From Tardiphaga sp. (GTDB lineage: Bacteria; Pseudomonadota; Alphaproteobacteria; Rhizobiales; Xanthobacteraceae): a DNA stretch of 37,546 bases. A program made the position numbers and the translations under genes. The notes beneath the pieces are model-generated. The model was not told the DNA's origin. It ran no database searches and saw only the letters and a program-made list of their open reading frames with translations. Below, one piece after another: positions 24,242 to 32,385 of this stretch; the first letter of the stretch is position 1, and the number at the start of each line of letters is the position of its first letter. The stretch spans positions 1 to 37,546 of the forward strand of contig JACMOT010000581.1 in the NCBI GenBank assembly GCA_014377915.1. Direction: 5' to 3'.

Positions 24242-25063
24242 GTGCTGCTCGCTCCGACGCTTAGTCGACAGCCGCGATGGCTGATCAGAGCCATGGCGTC
24301 GATCGTATCGACCGCGATGTTTATCGCGCCGCTGGCCGCGCTCGTTCTGATTTGGGCCATCGTCGTTCCGCTGTTCGATGTCAGCCCGCGCGTTTTCCCG
24401 TCGGTGCAAGCGGTCGCTGCCGCCGCGATGGAGTCGATCCATGATGGCACGTTGATCCGGCATGTCGGCGCCAGCCTGTTGCGGGTGGCGCTTGGCACGT
24501 TGATCGGTGTCGTCACCGCGGTGCCGCTGGGAATCGCCATGGGGGTCAGTCCGGCGGTCTCCACGTTTCTCACGCCGCTGTTCCGTTTTTTCTCCGTACT
24601 CGCGGGCATCGCCTGGATCCCGATCGCCACTTTATGGTTCGGCTACGGGTTTGGCGCCATCATCTTCGTGATCTTCAACGCCGTCTTTTTCGTTGTCGCC
24701 TACAACACGCTGCTCGGTGTCTCGACCATTCCTCCCGCCTTGCGCAACGCCGCCGCGTCGCTGGGGGCGGGGCGGTGGGCGATGCTGACGCAGGTGCTGC
24801 TTCCGGGCGCGCTGCCGAACATCGTCACCGGCGTTCGCACCGGTCTCGGCTTCGCCTGGCGGGGCCTGATCGCCGCCGAGATGATCGCGACCAATGTCGG
24901 TCTTGGCTACATGCTGTTCGTCGCGCGGGATTTCTATCGCACCGAGGTCATCATTCTCGGCATGATCGTGATTGGCGTGCTGTGGCTGCTGATCGACCGG
25001 TTGCTGCTGGTTCCGCTGGAACGCTCGACCATCGAGCGCTGGGGCATGGTGAGGCGCGCATGA
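24242..25063 (+). CDS. Taurine/nitrate-type ABC permease (SsuC/TauC family), first of two
   Basis: A 273-residue inner-membrane permease. The cytoplasmic coupling loop PALRNAAASLGAGRWAMLTQ, followed by VLLPGALPNIVTGVR, lies at about residues 165-199, and the IAWIPIATLWFGYG segment is characteristic. The start is GTG with GGGAGG (24232-24237) four bases upstream. It opens a four- or five-gene importer operon and overlaps the second permease (ATGA at 25060-25063). Two different permeases imply a heterodimeric channel, whereas TauC or SsuC systems usually use one permease as a homodimer. The 125-base gap before it shows no gene. Confidence 0.92.
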   Translation: MLLAPTLSRQPRWLIRAMASIVSTAMFIAPLAALVLIWAIVVPLFDVSPRVFPSVQAVAAAAMESIHDGTLIRHVGASLLRVALGTLIGVVTAVPLGIAMGVSPAVSTFLTPLFRFFSVLAGIAWIPIATLWFGYGFGAIIFVIFNAVFFVVAYNTLLGVSTIPPALRNAAASLGAGRWAMLTQVLLPGALPNIVTGVRTGLGFAWRGLIAAEMIATNVGLGYMLFVARDFYRTEVIILGMIVIGVLWLLIDRLLLVPLERSTIERWGMVRRA

Positions 25064-25866
25064 GTGTTCTTCTGCGAAGCTGGAGCGCCTACACGCGCAT
25101 GACCCAGCGGTGGCCGGGCCTGGCGGCGCTGATTCCGTTTATTCCCGTCATCCTGCTGTGGATCGCGGTGACACAGTCCGGCATGTTTCCAAGGGCGTTT
25201 TTGCCCGGTCCGGTCGAGGTCGTGCAATCCTTCATCACGTTGACCTACAAGGGCATCCTTCCGGACTATTTGCAGGACAGTCTGGTGCGGTTGTTCACCG
25301 GCGCGGCCGTCGGTATGGCGCTCGGCATTCCGCTCGGGATCCTGATCGGCACCAGCAAGTGGGCGCATCGCATCAGCTGGCCGATCCTGCTGTTCTTCCA
25401 GGCGATTGGCGATATTGCCTGGTTGCCGATCCTGCTGATCTGGTTCGGCTTCGGGTTGACGACCATGACCTTCGTCATCGTCTACACCGTGCTTTTTCCG
25501 GTGGTGCTCAATACCGTGCTCGGCGTCGAATCCGTCCCGCGCGATTTTGCACGCGCGGCCCGAAGCCTCGGTGCCTCACATGCGCGGGTGCTGTGGGAGG
25601 TGACGATGCCAGGCGCCTTGCCGAACATCATCACCGGGCTTCGGAACGGGCTCGGCTATGGCTGGCGCGCGTTGATTGCCGTCGAGATGATCGTCGGCAC
25701 CAGCGGAATCGGCTTCATGATGTTCGACGCGCGCCGTGCCGGTTCGGTCGTCGAAATCCTGGTCGGCATGATCATTCTCGGATTGCTTTGGTACATCGTG
25801 GACGCCTGGATCCTCGCGCCGATCGAGCGCGCGACCGGTCGGCGCTGGGGGCTGGTGACGTCATGA
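25060..25866 (+). CDS. Taurine/nitrate-type ABC permease (SsuC/TauC family), second of two
   Basis: A 268-residue permease related to, but clearly different from, the one upstream. The coupling loop is at about residues 160-195 (VPRDFARAARSLGASHARVLWE, then VTMPGALPNIITGLR), and GDIAWLPILLIWFGFG parallels the first permease. The start ATG 25060 overlaps the upstream stop and its stop overlaps the ATPase start (ATGA at 25863-25866), so the three are translationally coupled. Together they should form the transmembrane channel of a NitT/TauT-type importer. Confidence 0.92.
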   Translation: MSVLLRSWSAYTRMTQRWPGLAALIPFIPVILLWIAVTQSGMFPRAFLPGPVEVVQSFITLTYKGILPDYLQDSLVRLFTGAAVGMALGIPLGILIGTSKWAHRISWPILLFFQAIGDIAWLPILLIWFGFGLTTMTFVIVYTVLFPVVLNTVLGVESVPRDFARAARSLGASHARVLWEVTMPGALPNIITGLRNGLGYGWRALIAVEMIVGTSGIGFMMFDARRAGSVVEILVGMIILGLLWYIVDAWILAPIERATGRRWGLVTS

Positions 25867-26621
25867 AAACGCTTGAACTGCGAAACCTCGCCAAGACCTA
25901 TTTCGATCCCTATGCCGGCTCGCATGTGAACGCGGTGCATGACGTGTCGCTCGAGGTAGAGCAGGGCGAATTCATATCGGTCGTCGGTCCCTCCGGCTGC
26001 GGCAAGACCACCATCCTGAACATGATCGCCGGGTTCATCCCCTATTCGGGCGGTGAGATCCTGCTGAACGGCAAGCCGATCCGCGGGCCTGGTCCGGAGC
26101 GCGGCGTGGTGTTCCAGTCCTTCGCACTGTTCCCGTGGAAGACCGTGCTGGACAATGTCGGCTTCGGTCCGAAAATGCGCGGCGTCGGCAAGGCGGAGCG
26201 CGACAAGATCGCGCACGAATATCTGGCCCTTGCCGGCCTGTCGCATGCCGCGAACCGCTATCCGAACGAACTCTCGGGCGGCATGCAGCAGCGCGTCGGG
26301 GTGGTTCGCGCGCTCGCCAACAATCCGGCGGTGTTGCTGATGGACGGGCCGTTCGCCAGCGTCGACGCACAGACCCGGATGACCCTTCAGGAGGAGTTGA
26401 CGCGGATCTGGCAAGAACGGCGGCCCACGGTGCTCTTCATCACCCATGACGTGCCGGAGGCCGTATTCCTGGCCAACCGCGTCGTGGTGCTGTCGAAGGG
26501 CCGGGTGCTTGAGCAGATCACGGTCGACCTGCCGCGTCCGCGGGTCTGGGACGACCTCATCGAGGACGAGACCTTCAAGCGGCTATCCGCTGAGGTTCTG
26601 CACATGGTGCGTTCGGCATGA
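25863..26621 (+). CDS. Taurine/nitrate-type ABC ATPase with altered Walker B
   Basis: A 252-residue ATPase subunit. Walker A GPSGCGKT is at residues 42-49, the signature LSGGMQQ at 137-143 and the H-loop His195 in FITHD. Walker B reads VLLMDGPFASVD: Gly162 stands where the family has the catalytic glutamate (MDEPF). The codon at 26346-26348 is GGG, one base away from GAG. Loss of this glutamate usually cripples ATP hydrolysis, so the transporter may be impaired, may use another general base, or the base may be a sequencing error. All other motifs and the reading frame are intact. The start overlaps the second permease and the stop overlaps the small membrane protein gene. Confidence 0.92.
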   Translation: MKTLELRNLAKTYFDPYAGSHVNAVHDVSLEVEQGEFISVVGPSGCGKTTILNMIAGFIPYSGGEILLNGKPIRGPGPERGVVFQSFALFPWKTVLDNVGFGPKMRGVGKAERDKIAHEYLALAGLSHAANRYPNELSGGMQQRVGVVRALANNPAVLLMDGPFASVDAQTRMTLQEELTRIWQERRPTVLFITHDVPEAVFLANRVVVLSKGRVLEQITVDLPRPRVWDDLIEDETFKRLSAEVLHMVRSA

Positions 26622-26950
26622 GCCTCGCAAGTGACATCGGGCGATCCTCGAACGGCCGCTTCGTCATCGGCGTGGTGGTGCTGTGGCTGCTGTTCCAGCT
26701 CTGGCTGACGCTGGCGGCGCCGTGGAAAGTATCCGGGGATCTCGGGGGGACGTCGCCGAAGGTCAACGTCCAGATCGAATTGCCCTTCACGCCGGAGCGC
26801 TTTCATGTCCTGGCGTTTCAGCAATATGGAAGGGTCTCCGGCGCGGATGACCATTCGATAGAACTTCGTGGCGTCAAGCGAACGGACCTTAACGCGGTGG
26901 CCCGGCCTTACTGGGTGACGAGCGTTGGGCCGCTAAAAGAGGGAGGTTGA
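26618..26950 (+). CDS. Small membrane-anchored protein of unknown family in the importer operon
   Basis: A 110-residue protein that I do not recognise. A single hydrophobic segment at about residues 14-34 should anchor it in the inner membrane. The remaining 75 residues look soluble and contain PWKVSG, a VQIELPF strand and a C-terminal YWVTSVGPL. Orientation is probably N-in with the C-terminal part in the periplasm, but that is inferred only from position. Its ATG overlaps the ATPase stop (ATGA). Its last codons (GAG GGA GGT) double as the ribosome site of the binding-protein gene, and the stop is one base before that ATG. This exact fit argues that it is a real gene and an accessory part of the transporter. 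Confidence 0.75.
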   Translation: MSLASDIGRSSNGRFVIGVVVLWLLFQLWLTLAAPWKVSGDLGGTSPKVNVQIELPFTPERFHVLAFQQYGRVSGADDHSIELRGVKRTDLNAVARPYWVTSVGPLKEGG

Positions 26951-26951
26951 A

Positions 26952-28007
26952 ATGAGAAGGATACTATTGCTCGGGGCGGCGCTGGTGCTTGCCCTGGCGC
27001 CTGCGCAGGCCGAGACCCTGACCAAGCTGAAGGCCGGCATGGTCAGCGGCATCGACCAGATCGGATTGCCGATCGCGCTGGAGCGCGGTTTCTTCGAAAA
27101 ACAGGGCCTCGATGTCACCATCGCGCGCCCCTACGCCACCGGCGTCGACGCGCTCAATGCCCTGCAGGCCGGCGAGAGCGATATCGTCCAGGTCGGCGTG
27201 CCGATGATCGGCGCCGTCTTGCGCGGCATGGATCTGGTGGCGCTCGGCAATTACAGCGGCAGCGCCACCAAGGCTGGCGCGGATGCCACCGTGGCCATTA
27301 TCGCTCGAGAAGGCTCCGGTATCGTCAAGGGCGATCTTGCAAGCCTCAGGGGCAAGAAGATCGCGGCGTCGTTCGGAACGGTCAACCATCTCTACATCCT
27401 GGCGGTGCTGGAAAAAGCCGGGCTCAAGCCCGACGACGTCACCCTGGTCAACACGCCGCCGCCGGATATGACGGTAGCGCTGCTCGCCAAGGGTATTGAT
27501 GCCTTCGCCAACTGGGATCCGTGGCCGATCGTTGCCCTGAAGGACGTCCCCGGTGCGTTTGAGGTGATCCGCGGCGGTGACGTGATTTCTTATCTCGGCT
27601 TCAACGTGGCGCTGCGCTCCTGGGTCGAGAAGAACGGCGAGACCACGGAAAAATTCCTCGCTGCGGTAGCGGAGGCTGACCAATGGATGCGCAAGAATCC
27701 AAAGCAGGCGTCGCAAATTGCCACGCGGTGGATTCCAGGTCTCAAGGCGGATGTCGCCGAAGCGGCGATGCAGTTCAATATCCAGCAGGCCGATCGGCGG
27801 CTGTCGGCGAACAACTATCGCGCGTTGTGGAGCGCGCAAGACCGGCTGAACCGGCTCGGAATTCTCAAATCGACCTTCGATGTCAACAAGCACATCGAGC
27901 CGAAATACATCCTGAAGGTGATGAAGGAGCGCCCCGAACTGTTCGCCGACCTGCCGCCGGTACCGGCGGAAGTCGCGATCGGATCAGGCTATACGTTCAA
28001 ACCCTGA
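26952..28007 (+). CDS. Taurine/nitrate-type ABC substrate-binding protein (NMT1/SsuA-like)
   Basis: A 351-residue periplasmic binding protein. A signal peptide of about 20 residues (RRILLLGAALVLALAPAQA) is followed by LTKLKAGMVSG, the segment ALERGFFEKQGLDVTIARP and the ligand-region pattern FANWDPWP. These are typical of NMT1/TauA/SsuA proteins, which bind sulfonates, nitrate, thiamine precursors or aromatic acids. GGGAGG at 26941-26946 lies five bases before the ATG. It is the distal gene of the importer operon and ends just before a strong hairpin. The ligand cannot be told from sequence alone. Confidence 0.92.
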   Translation: MRRILLLGAALVLALAPAQAETLTKLKAGMVSGIDQIGLPIALERGFFEKQGLDVTIARPYATGVDALNALQAGESDIVQVGVPMIGAVLRGMDLVALGNYSGSATKAGADATVAIIAREGSGIVKGDLASLRGKKIAASFGTVNHLYILAVLEKAGLKPDDVTLVNTPPPDMTVALLAKGIDAFANWDPWPIVALKDVPGAFEVIRGGDVISYLGFNVALRSWVEKNGETTEKFLAAVAEADQWMRKNPKQASQIATRWIPGLKADVAEAAMQFNIQQADRRLSANNYRALWSAQDRLNRLGILKSTFDVNKHIEPKYILKVMKERPELFADLPPVPAEVAIGSGYTFKP

Positions 28008-28012
28008 AAAAG

Positions 28013-28040
28013 ACCGGGCGCGCTGAGAGGCGCGCCCGGT
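28013..28040. terminator. Strong terminator hairpin between convergent genes
   Basis: An 11-bp perfect stem (ACCGGGCGCGC / GCGCGCCCGGT) with a TGAGAG loop lies between the importer operon and the minus-strand GntR gene. On the minus strand the stem is followed directly by CTTTTT, a standard intrinsic terminator for the regulator gene. Rightward transcripts meet the same stem without a T-run, so termination there would be weaker. Confidence 0.8.
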
Positions 28041-28076
28041 TCGACGTCTCACGGCGCGCATTCTTGTAAAAATATC

Positions 28077-28835
28077 TCAGTCCCGGATCAGGCCGGCGGC
28101 GCTGACTTTCTCGGCGCGGGTTTTCCGCAGCGTCTTGAGGGCTGCGTCCCGCGCATTGAAAAAGATCTGGCGCAGCAGCAATTCGGCGTCGCTGTCATCC
28201 GCCGCGGCGATCGCCACGGCCAGTCTTTCCCACTCCCGCACGGCCGCGGCCTGGCGTTGCGGGGTGAAGAAGTCGAGTGGCCGGTCCCGCCAAATGAAGC
28301 CCCATAGCGTGTGGTCGAGCTGGTCGCGCAACAGGCGCGCCAGATGCTTGTTGCCGCAGCGCGTTGCCACCAGGCCGCCAAGCCGCGCAATGGCGCGTGC
28401 AAAATGCTGCGCCGGCGCTGTGCGCGTCTTGGCAAGCTGGCGCAGCTCGGCGATGCCGGCCTGCAAGTCGACGATCAATCGCGGGTCCTTGCGCCGCGCG
28501 AGATCGCGGGCCGCAAGTCCCATCAGCGCCGCACGCACATTGAAGACTTCGATGATGGTGTCGAGCGTGACATCGACCACATAGGCGCCGCGCCTGGGAA
28601 AGAAATTGACCAGGCCACGCTCCTGCAAGGTCCGGATCGCCTCACGCACCGGGCCCCGGCTGACGCCGTAGAGCGTCGCCAGCTCCTGCTCGCGGATGCG
28701 TTCATTGCCGCGGTATTCGCCGCTGACGATGGCGTTGCTGACGTGGTCGGCGATCTGCTCGGGGATCGTGCGCGTGCGCTCGCCGCGCCGGCGCGACGCC
28801 GGCATTCCTGGTCCCTCGAGTGCTTCCATCACCAT
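28077..28835 (-). CDS. GntR-family transcriptional regulator (FCD domain)
   Basis: A 252-residue regulator. The winged helix-turn-helix is at about residues 25-85 (IPEQIADHVSNAIVSGEYRGNERIREQELATLYGVSRGPVREAIRTLQERGLV). An FCD-type all-helical domain covers about 92-235. The usual FCD histidine ligands are mostly missing, so it may not bind a metal. The start could be ATG 28835 or ATG 28829; no clear ribosome site separates them. It is divergent from the second Dpp-type operon and convergent to the taurine-type importer. The symmetric sequences at 28890-28908 are likely its operator, so it probably controls the peptide-type operon and itself. Confidence 0.9.
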   Translation of the reverse strand: MVMEALEGPGMPASRRRGERTRTIPEQIADHVSNAIVSGEYRGNERIREQELATLYGVSRGPVREAIRTLQERGLVNFFPRRGAYVVDVTLDTIIEVFNVRAALMGLAARDLARRKDPRLIVDLQAGIAELRQLAKTRTAPAQHFARAIARLGGLVATRCGNKHLARLLRDQLDHTLWGFIWRDRPLDFFTPQRQAAAVREWERLAVAIAAADDSDAELLLRQIFFNARDAALKTLRKTRAEKVSAAGLIRD

Positions 28836-28868
28836 TACGCAGCGGCTTTCACATCATGATTTGCGCCA

Positions 28869-28913
28869 AGCATAGGCCGCGGTGGACGCTTGTACAATTG
28901 TTGACAATTGACA
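28869..28913. promoter_or_regulatory. Divergent control region with overlapping inverted repeats, candidate GntR operator
   Basis: Symmetric elements cluster here: TTGTACAA (28890-28897), ATTGT-TG-ACAAT (28897-28908) and two overlapping TTGACA hexamers (28901-28906 and 28908-28913). FCD-type GntR regulators often bind TTGT...ACAA sites. On the minus strand TTGTAC (28892-28897) and TATGCT (28869-28874) with a 17-base spacer form a possible promoter for the regulator, so a bound dimer would autoregulate. The rest of the 152-base gap has no gene. Confidence 0.5.
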
Positions 28914-28987
28914 ATGGCGGAACGCTGTGGTCGGCTGAGGTCATAAAAGCACGCGATACAAATCGCGGCGACAAGGGAGGATCTGTT

Positions 28988-30547
28988 GTGAAAAGCAGCA
29001 GCATATTGGTAGCGTTAGCCTTGTCGCTGAGCCCCGTTCCGGCGCTCGCGCAGGCCACGGGCAGCCTGACGGTCGCGTTCGGCGCCGAAGGCACCACCCT
29101 CGACCCCACCAAATATTCCGCCGGCGTCGATCAATATTACATCGGCCAGATGTTCGAGCAGCTGGTTCGCTACGATCCGGATCTGAAGCCAGTCAACTGG
29201 CTCGCCGAAAAGTGGGAATTGCAGCAGCAGGACGGCAGGCCTGTGATCGACGTCCAGTTGCGGCCGGGCGTCAAATTCCACAATGGCGATCCGATGACCT
29301 CGGCGGATTTCGAATTCTGTTTCGAGCGTCTGAGGGACCCCAAGGTGTCGCGCTGGTCGCATCTGCAGGCCAATGTCGAGAAGATCGAGATCGTCGACGA
29401 TCTTCACTTCAAGATTCATTTCAAGGCGCCGGACGGTGACTATATCGCCGGGGCCCTGCAATTATGGGCGCTGCCAAAGAAGTATTTCGAAAAGGTCGGC
29501 GAGGACGGATTTGCCAGGGCGCCGGTCGGGACCGGGCCGTGGAAATTCGTATCGCGCTCGGTCAAGGAAGAGCCCAAGCTCGAGGCGTTCGACGATTACT
29601 GGAACAAGGACGCGCGGCCCGGCGTCAAGAATCTCACCATCAAGATCATTCCCGAGGATCTGACCCGCGTCGCCGCGTTCAAGTCCGGCGCGGTGGACTG
29701 GATCGACAACGTGCCGCCGTCGATGGTGGCCGAGTTCAAGAAGCTGCCGGGCGTCAAGACCTTCACGGCGATTTCCGGCAACAACCTCTATATCGATTTC
29801 CCGACCTATAATCCGGCCTCGCCATTCAGCAAGCTGAAGGTCCGCCAGGCCGCGGCCCAGGCGGTCGACATGGACGCGATCGTCAAGAGCGTGCTGTTCG
29901 GGCAGGGTGAGCGCTATGCCGAGGTCGGCAAGGGCAGTGCCGGCTATAATCCTGAGCTGAAACCTTATGCCTACAATCCGAAGCTGGCCAAGCAATTGTT
30001 GGTCGAGGCCGGCTATCCGACTGGCTTCGAGACGCCGTGCTACAATCTCACGACGCCGCGCGAGCCCAACGTCAAGGAAATGGGGGAGGCGGTGTTCGCC
30101 TATCTCGGCCAGGTCGGGATTCGCTGCAAGGCGCAGGGGCTTGAATATGGCGCCTGGATCAATCTCGGTCGCCGCGGCCGCAGCGGCCCGCCGGAGATGG
30201 ATGGCGTGCTGATGTGGATGTGGAGCCAGGGCCTGCCCGGGGATCCGGCGACGCCCTGGGGCGGCCACCTGCATAGTTTCGTCGCCGGCAAGGGCTGGGG
30301 CAGCTATTCCTACACCGACGACAAGCAGGCCGACACCATGATCGAGCAGCTCAAGGGCACCATGGAGCAGCCCAAGCGTGCGGAATTGATCCGCCAGATC
30401 GCCCAGTACAAGCATGACAATGTGCTCGGCGGCATCAGCACCTACCGCCCGGTGATCACGCTGGCGTGGCGCGACAAGGTCGAGTTCAAGCCCTGGCCGT
30501 TTCCCGGCGCCTGGCGCGGTTTCCAGGAGATCGGTCTGAAGAAGTGA
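28988..30547 (+). CDS. Dipeptide-type ABC substrate-binding protein (SBP_bac_5 family)
   Basis: A 519-residue periplasmic binding protein. The start is GTG 28988, supported by AGGGAGG (28974-28980) seven bases upstream; the frame is open further upstream, but without a signal sequence there. A signal peptide of about 22 residues (KSSSILVALALSLSPVPALA) is followed by GSLTVAFGAEGTTLDPTKYSAG, FHNGDPMTSADFEFCFERL and SKLKVRQAAAQAVDMDAI, the SBP_bac_5 pattern. Two or three cysteines occur in the mature protein. It heads a complete importer operon with two permeases, two ATPases, an acyl-CoA ligase and a carboxylase. The ligand is therefore more likely an organic acid or conjugate than a peptide. 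Confidence 0.92.
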   Translation: MKSSSILVALALSLSPVPALAQATGSLTVAFGAEGTTLDPTKYSAGVDQYYIGQMFEQLVRYDPDLKPVNWLAEKWELQQQDGRPVIDVQLRPGVKFHNGDPMTSADFEFCFERLRDPKVSRWSHLQANVEKIEIVDDLHFKIHFKAPDGDYIAGALQLWALPKKYFEKVGEDGFARAPVGTGPWKFVSRSVKEEPKLEAFDDYWNKDARPGVKNLTIKIIPEDLTRVAAFKSGAVDWIDNVPPSMVAEFKKLPGVKTFTAISGNNLYIDFPTYNPASPFSKLKVRQAAAQAVDMDAIVKSVLFGQGERYAEVGKGSAGYNPELKPYAYNPKLAKQLLVEAGYPTGFETPCYNLTTPREPNVKEMGEAVFAYLGQVGIRCKAQGLEYGAWINLGRRGRSGPPEMDGVLMWMWSQGLPGDPATPWGGHLHSFVAGKGWGSYSYTDDKQADTMIEQLKGTMEQPKRAELIRQIAQYKHDNVLGGISTYRPVITLAWRDKVEFKPWPFPGAWRGFQEIGLKK

Positions 30548-30577
30548 TCGTGCCGCAAGACAACAAGTAGAACATTC

Positions 30578-31495
30578 ATGCTCTCTTATATCCTGCGGCG
30601 CGTCATGCATGGCGTCGTCAGCATCATCGGCGCGTCGATGCTCATCTTCGTGATTTCCCGGATGTCCGGCGATCCGATCGTGCTGCTGTTGCCGGTCGAC
30701 GCGCCGCAGGCGGCGATCGATGCGATGCGCGAGACCATGGGTCTCGATCGGGCGATCTGGATGCAGTATTTGATTTTCGCCGGCAAGGCGGTGACCGGCG
30801 ATTTCGGCAATTCCTATCGCTGGCAGATGCCGGCGCTGGACCTGGTGCTCGATCGCCTGCCGTCGACCATCCAGCTGGCGCTGTCGGCGCTGCTGTTCTC
30901 GATCATGCTGGCGGTGCCGCTCGGGGTGCTGTCGGCGGTGCATCGCGGCGGCTGGATCGACAGCTTCGGCAAGGGGTTTGCGATGCTGGGGCAGGCGATG
31001 CCCGGCTTCTGGGTCGGGCTGCTGCTGATCATGGTGTTCTCGGTTCAGCTCAACTGGTTGCCGGCCTTTGGCGCGGGCGGCGTTTCCCATATCATCCTGC
31101 CGGCGATCGCGCTGGGCTGGTATCCGGTCGCGGCGCAAACCCGCATCGTCCGGTCGGCGATGCTGGACGTGCTCGACAGCGACTACATCCGCATGGGCCG
31201 CGCGCTCGGCGCGCCGGAGCGGCTGCTGGTCTGGAAATACGCCTTCCGCAACGCGGCGGTGCCGCTGGTGACCGTGCTCGGCGTCTACTTTGCCTCGATG
31301 CTTGGCGGCGCCTTCGTCGTCGAGGTGATCTTTGCCTGGCCCGGCCTCGGGCGCACCGTGGTGGAGGCGGTGTTCGCGCGGGACTTCCCGGTGGTGCAGG
31401 CCGGCGTGCTGTTCACCTCGGTGCTGTTCGTGGTGTCGAATCTGCTGGTCGATCTCAGCTACGGGATCATCGACCCGAGGATCCGGCATGGTTGA
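30578..31495 (+). CDS. Dipeptide-type ABC permease (DppB-like)
   Basis: A 305-residue permease beginning LSYILRRVMHGVVSIIGASM. The EAA coupling loop (DSDYIRMGRALGAPERLLVWKYAFRNA) is at about residues 200-226 and the C-terminus ends IIDPRIRHG. It overlaps the DppC-like gene by eight bases (31488-31495). No strong ribosome site precedes ATG 30578, and a 30-base gap separates it from the binding-protein gene. It differs in sequence from the DppB-like protein at 16712, so the two systems are not recent copies of each other. Confidence 0.93.
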   Translation: MLSYILRRVMHGVVSIIGASMLIFVISRMSGDPIVLLLPVDAPQAAIDAMRETMGLDRAIWMQYLIFAGKAVTGDFGNSYRWQMPALDLVLDRLPSTIQLALSALLFSIMLAVPLGVLSAVHRGGWIDSFGKGFAMLGQAMPGFWVGLLLIMVFSVQLNWLPAFGAGGVSHIILPAIALGWYPVAAQTRIVRSAMLDVLDSDYIRMGRALGAPERLLVWKYAFRNAAVPLVTVLGVYFASMLGGAFVVEVIFAWPGLGRTVVEAVFARDFPVVQAGVLFTSVLFVVSNLLVDLSYGIIDPRIRHG

Positions 31496-32384
31496 TATCG
31501 ACGCCTCGTTTGCCGAGCTGTCCCGGTCGCGCTCGCAGCGCATGATGCGCAGCCTGTTCGGGCGCGGCATCCCGTGGTGGTCGCTGCTGATCTTCGGCCT
31601 CGTGGTGATCGCGGCGATCGGCGGCGAGCACGTCGCCCCGCATGATCCGAACGGGCTCGATCTCGGCTCGGCCTTCAAGCCGCCGTCCTGGCTGGAAGGC
31701 GGCTCGATCGACAACCTGCTCGGTACCGACAATCTCGGCCGCGACATTTTCAGCCGGATCATCGCCGGCGCGCGCGTCACTCTCACGGTGGCGGTCTATG
31801 CCATCGTGCTTTCGGGCGGCATCGGCGCGCTGATCGGCATGATCGCCGGCTATTTCGGCAAGATCGTCGATACCCTGATCATGCGTCTGGTCGATATCCA
31901 GATGTCGATCCCGTCGCTGGCGCTGGCGCTGGTAATCGCCACCGTGCTGTCGCCGAGCCTGATCACGGTGATCGTGGTGATCTCGATCACCTACTGGACC
32001 TGGTACGCCCGCATCATCCGCGGCGAAATCCTGTCGCTGAAGGAACGTGATTACGTCGCGCTGGCCAAGGTGGCGGGCTGCTCGACCGCCACCATCTTCG
32101 TCCGTCATCTGCTGCCCAATATCCTGAATACGCTGCTGGTGCTGGCGTCGCTGCAGGTCGGGCAGGTCATTATCTTCGAGGCGTCGCTGAGTTTCCTCGG
32201 CCTTGGCATCCAGAGCCCCGACGTGTCGTGGGGGCTGATGCTCGCGGATGCCCGCAACTACATCGGCAATGCCTGGTGGGCGATCACGCTGCCCGGCGTC
32301 GCGATCATGCTGACCTGCCTGTCGGCCAACCTGATCGGCGACTGGCTGCGCGACACGCTCGATCCCAAGCGAAGGCAGCTTTGA
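31488..32384 (+). CDS. Dipeptide-type ABC permease (DppC-like)
   Basis: A 298-residue permease. GTDNLGRDIFSRIIAGAR starts at about residue 79, the EAA loop (KERDYVALAKVAGCSTATIFVRHLLPN) lies in the second half, and the C-terminus carries LIGDWLRDTLDPKRRQL. An open frame extends upstream inside the DppB-like gene, but ATG 31488 is the first methionine that gives a normal DppC N-terminus. The next ATPase begins one base after the stop. It should pair with the DppB-like protein to form the channel. Confidence 0.93.
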   Translation: MVDIDASFAELSRSRSQRMMRSLFGRGIPWWSLLIFGLVVIAAIGGEHVAPHDPNGLDLGSAFKPPSWLEGGSIDNLLGTDNLGRDIFSRIIAGARVTLTVAVYAIVLSGGIGALIGMIAGYFGKIVDTLIMRLVDIQMSIPSLALALVIATVLSPSLITVIVVISITYWTWYARIIRGEILSLKERDYVALAKVAGCSTATIFVRHLLPNILNTLLVLASLQVGQVIIFEASLSFLGLGIQSPDVSWGLMLADARNYIGNAWWAITLPGVAIMLTCLSANLIGDWLRDTLDPKRRQL

Positions 32385-32385
32385 C

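Noticed and set aside
29462..31786. A 774-residue open frame on the minus strand
   Set aside because: It lies opposite three strongly supported transporter genes, has the low-complexity Arg/His/Asp-rich composition of antisense frames in GC-rich DNA, and shows no domain.
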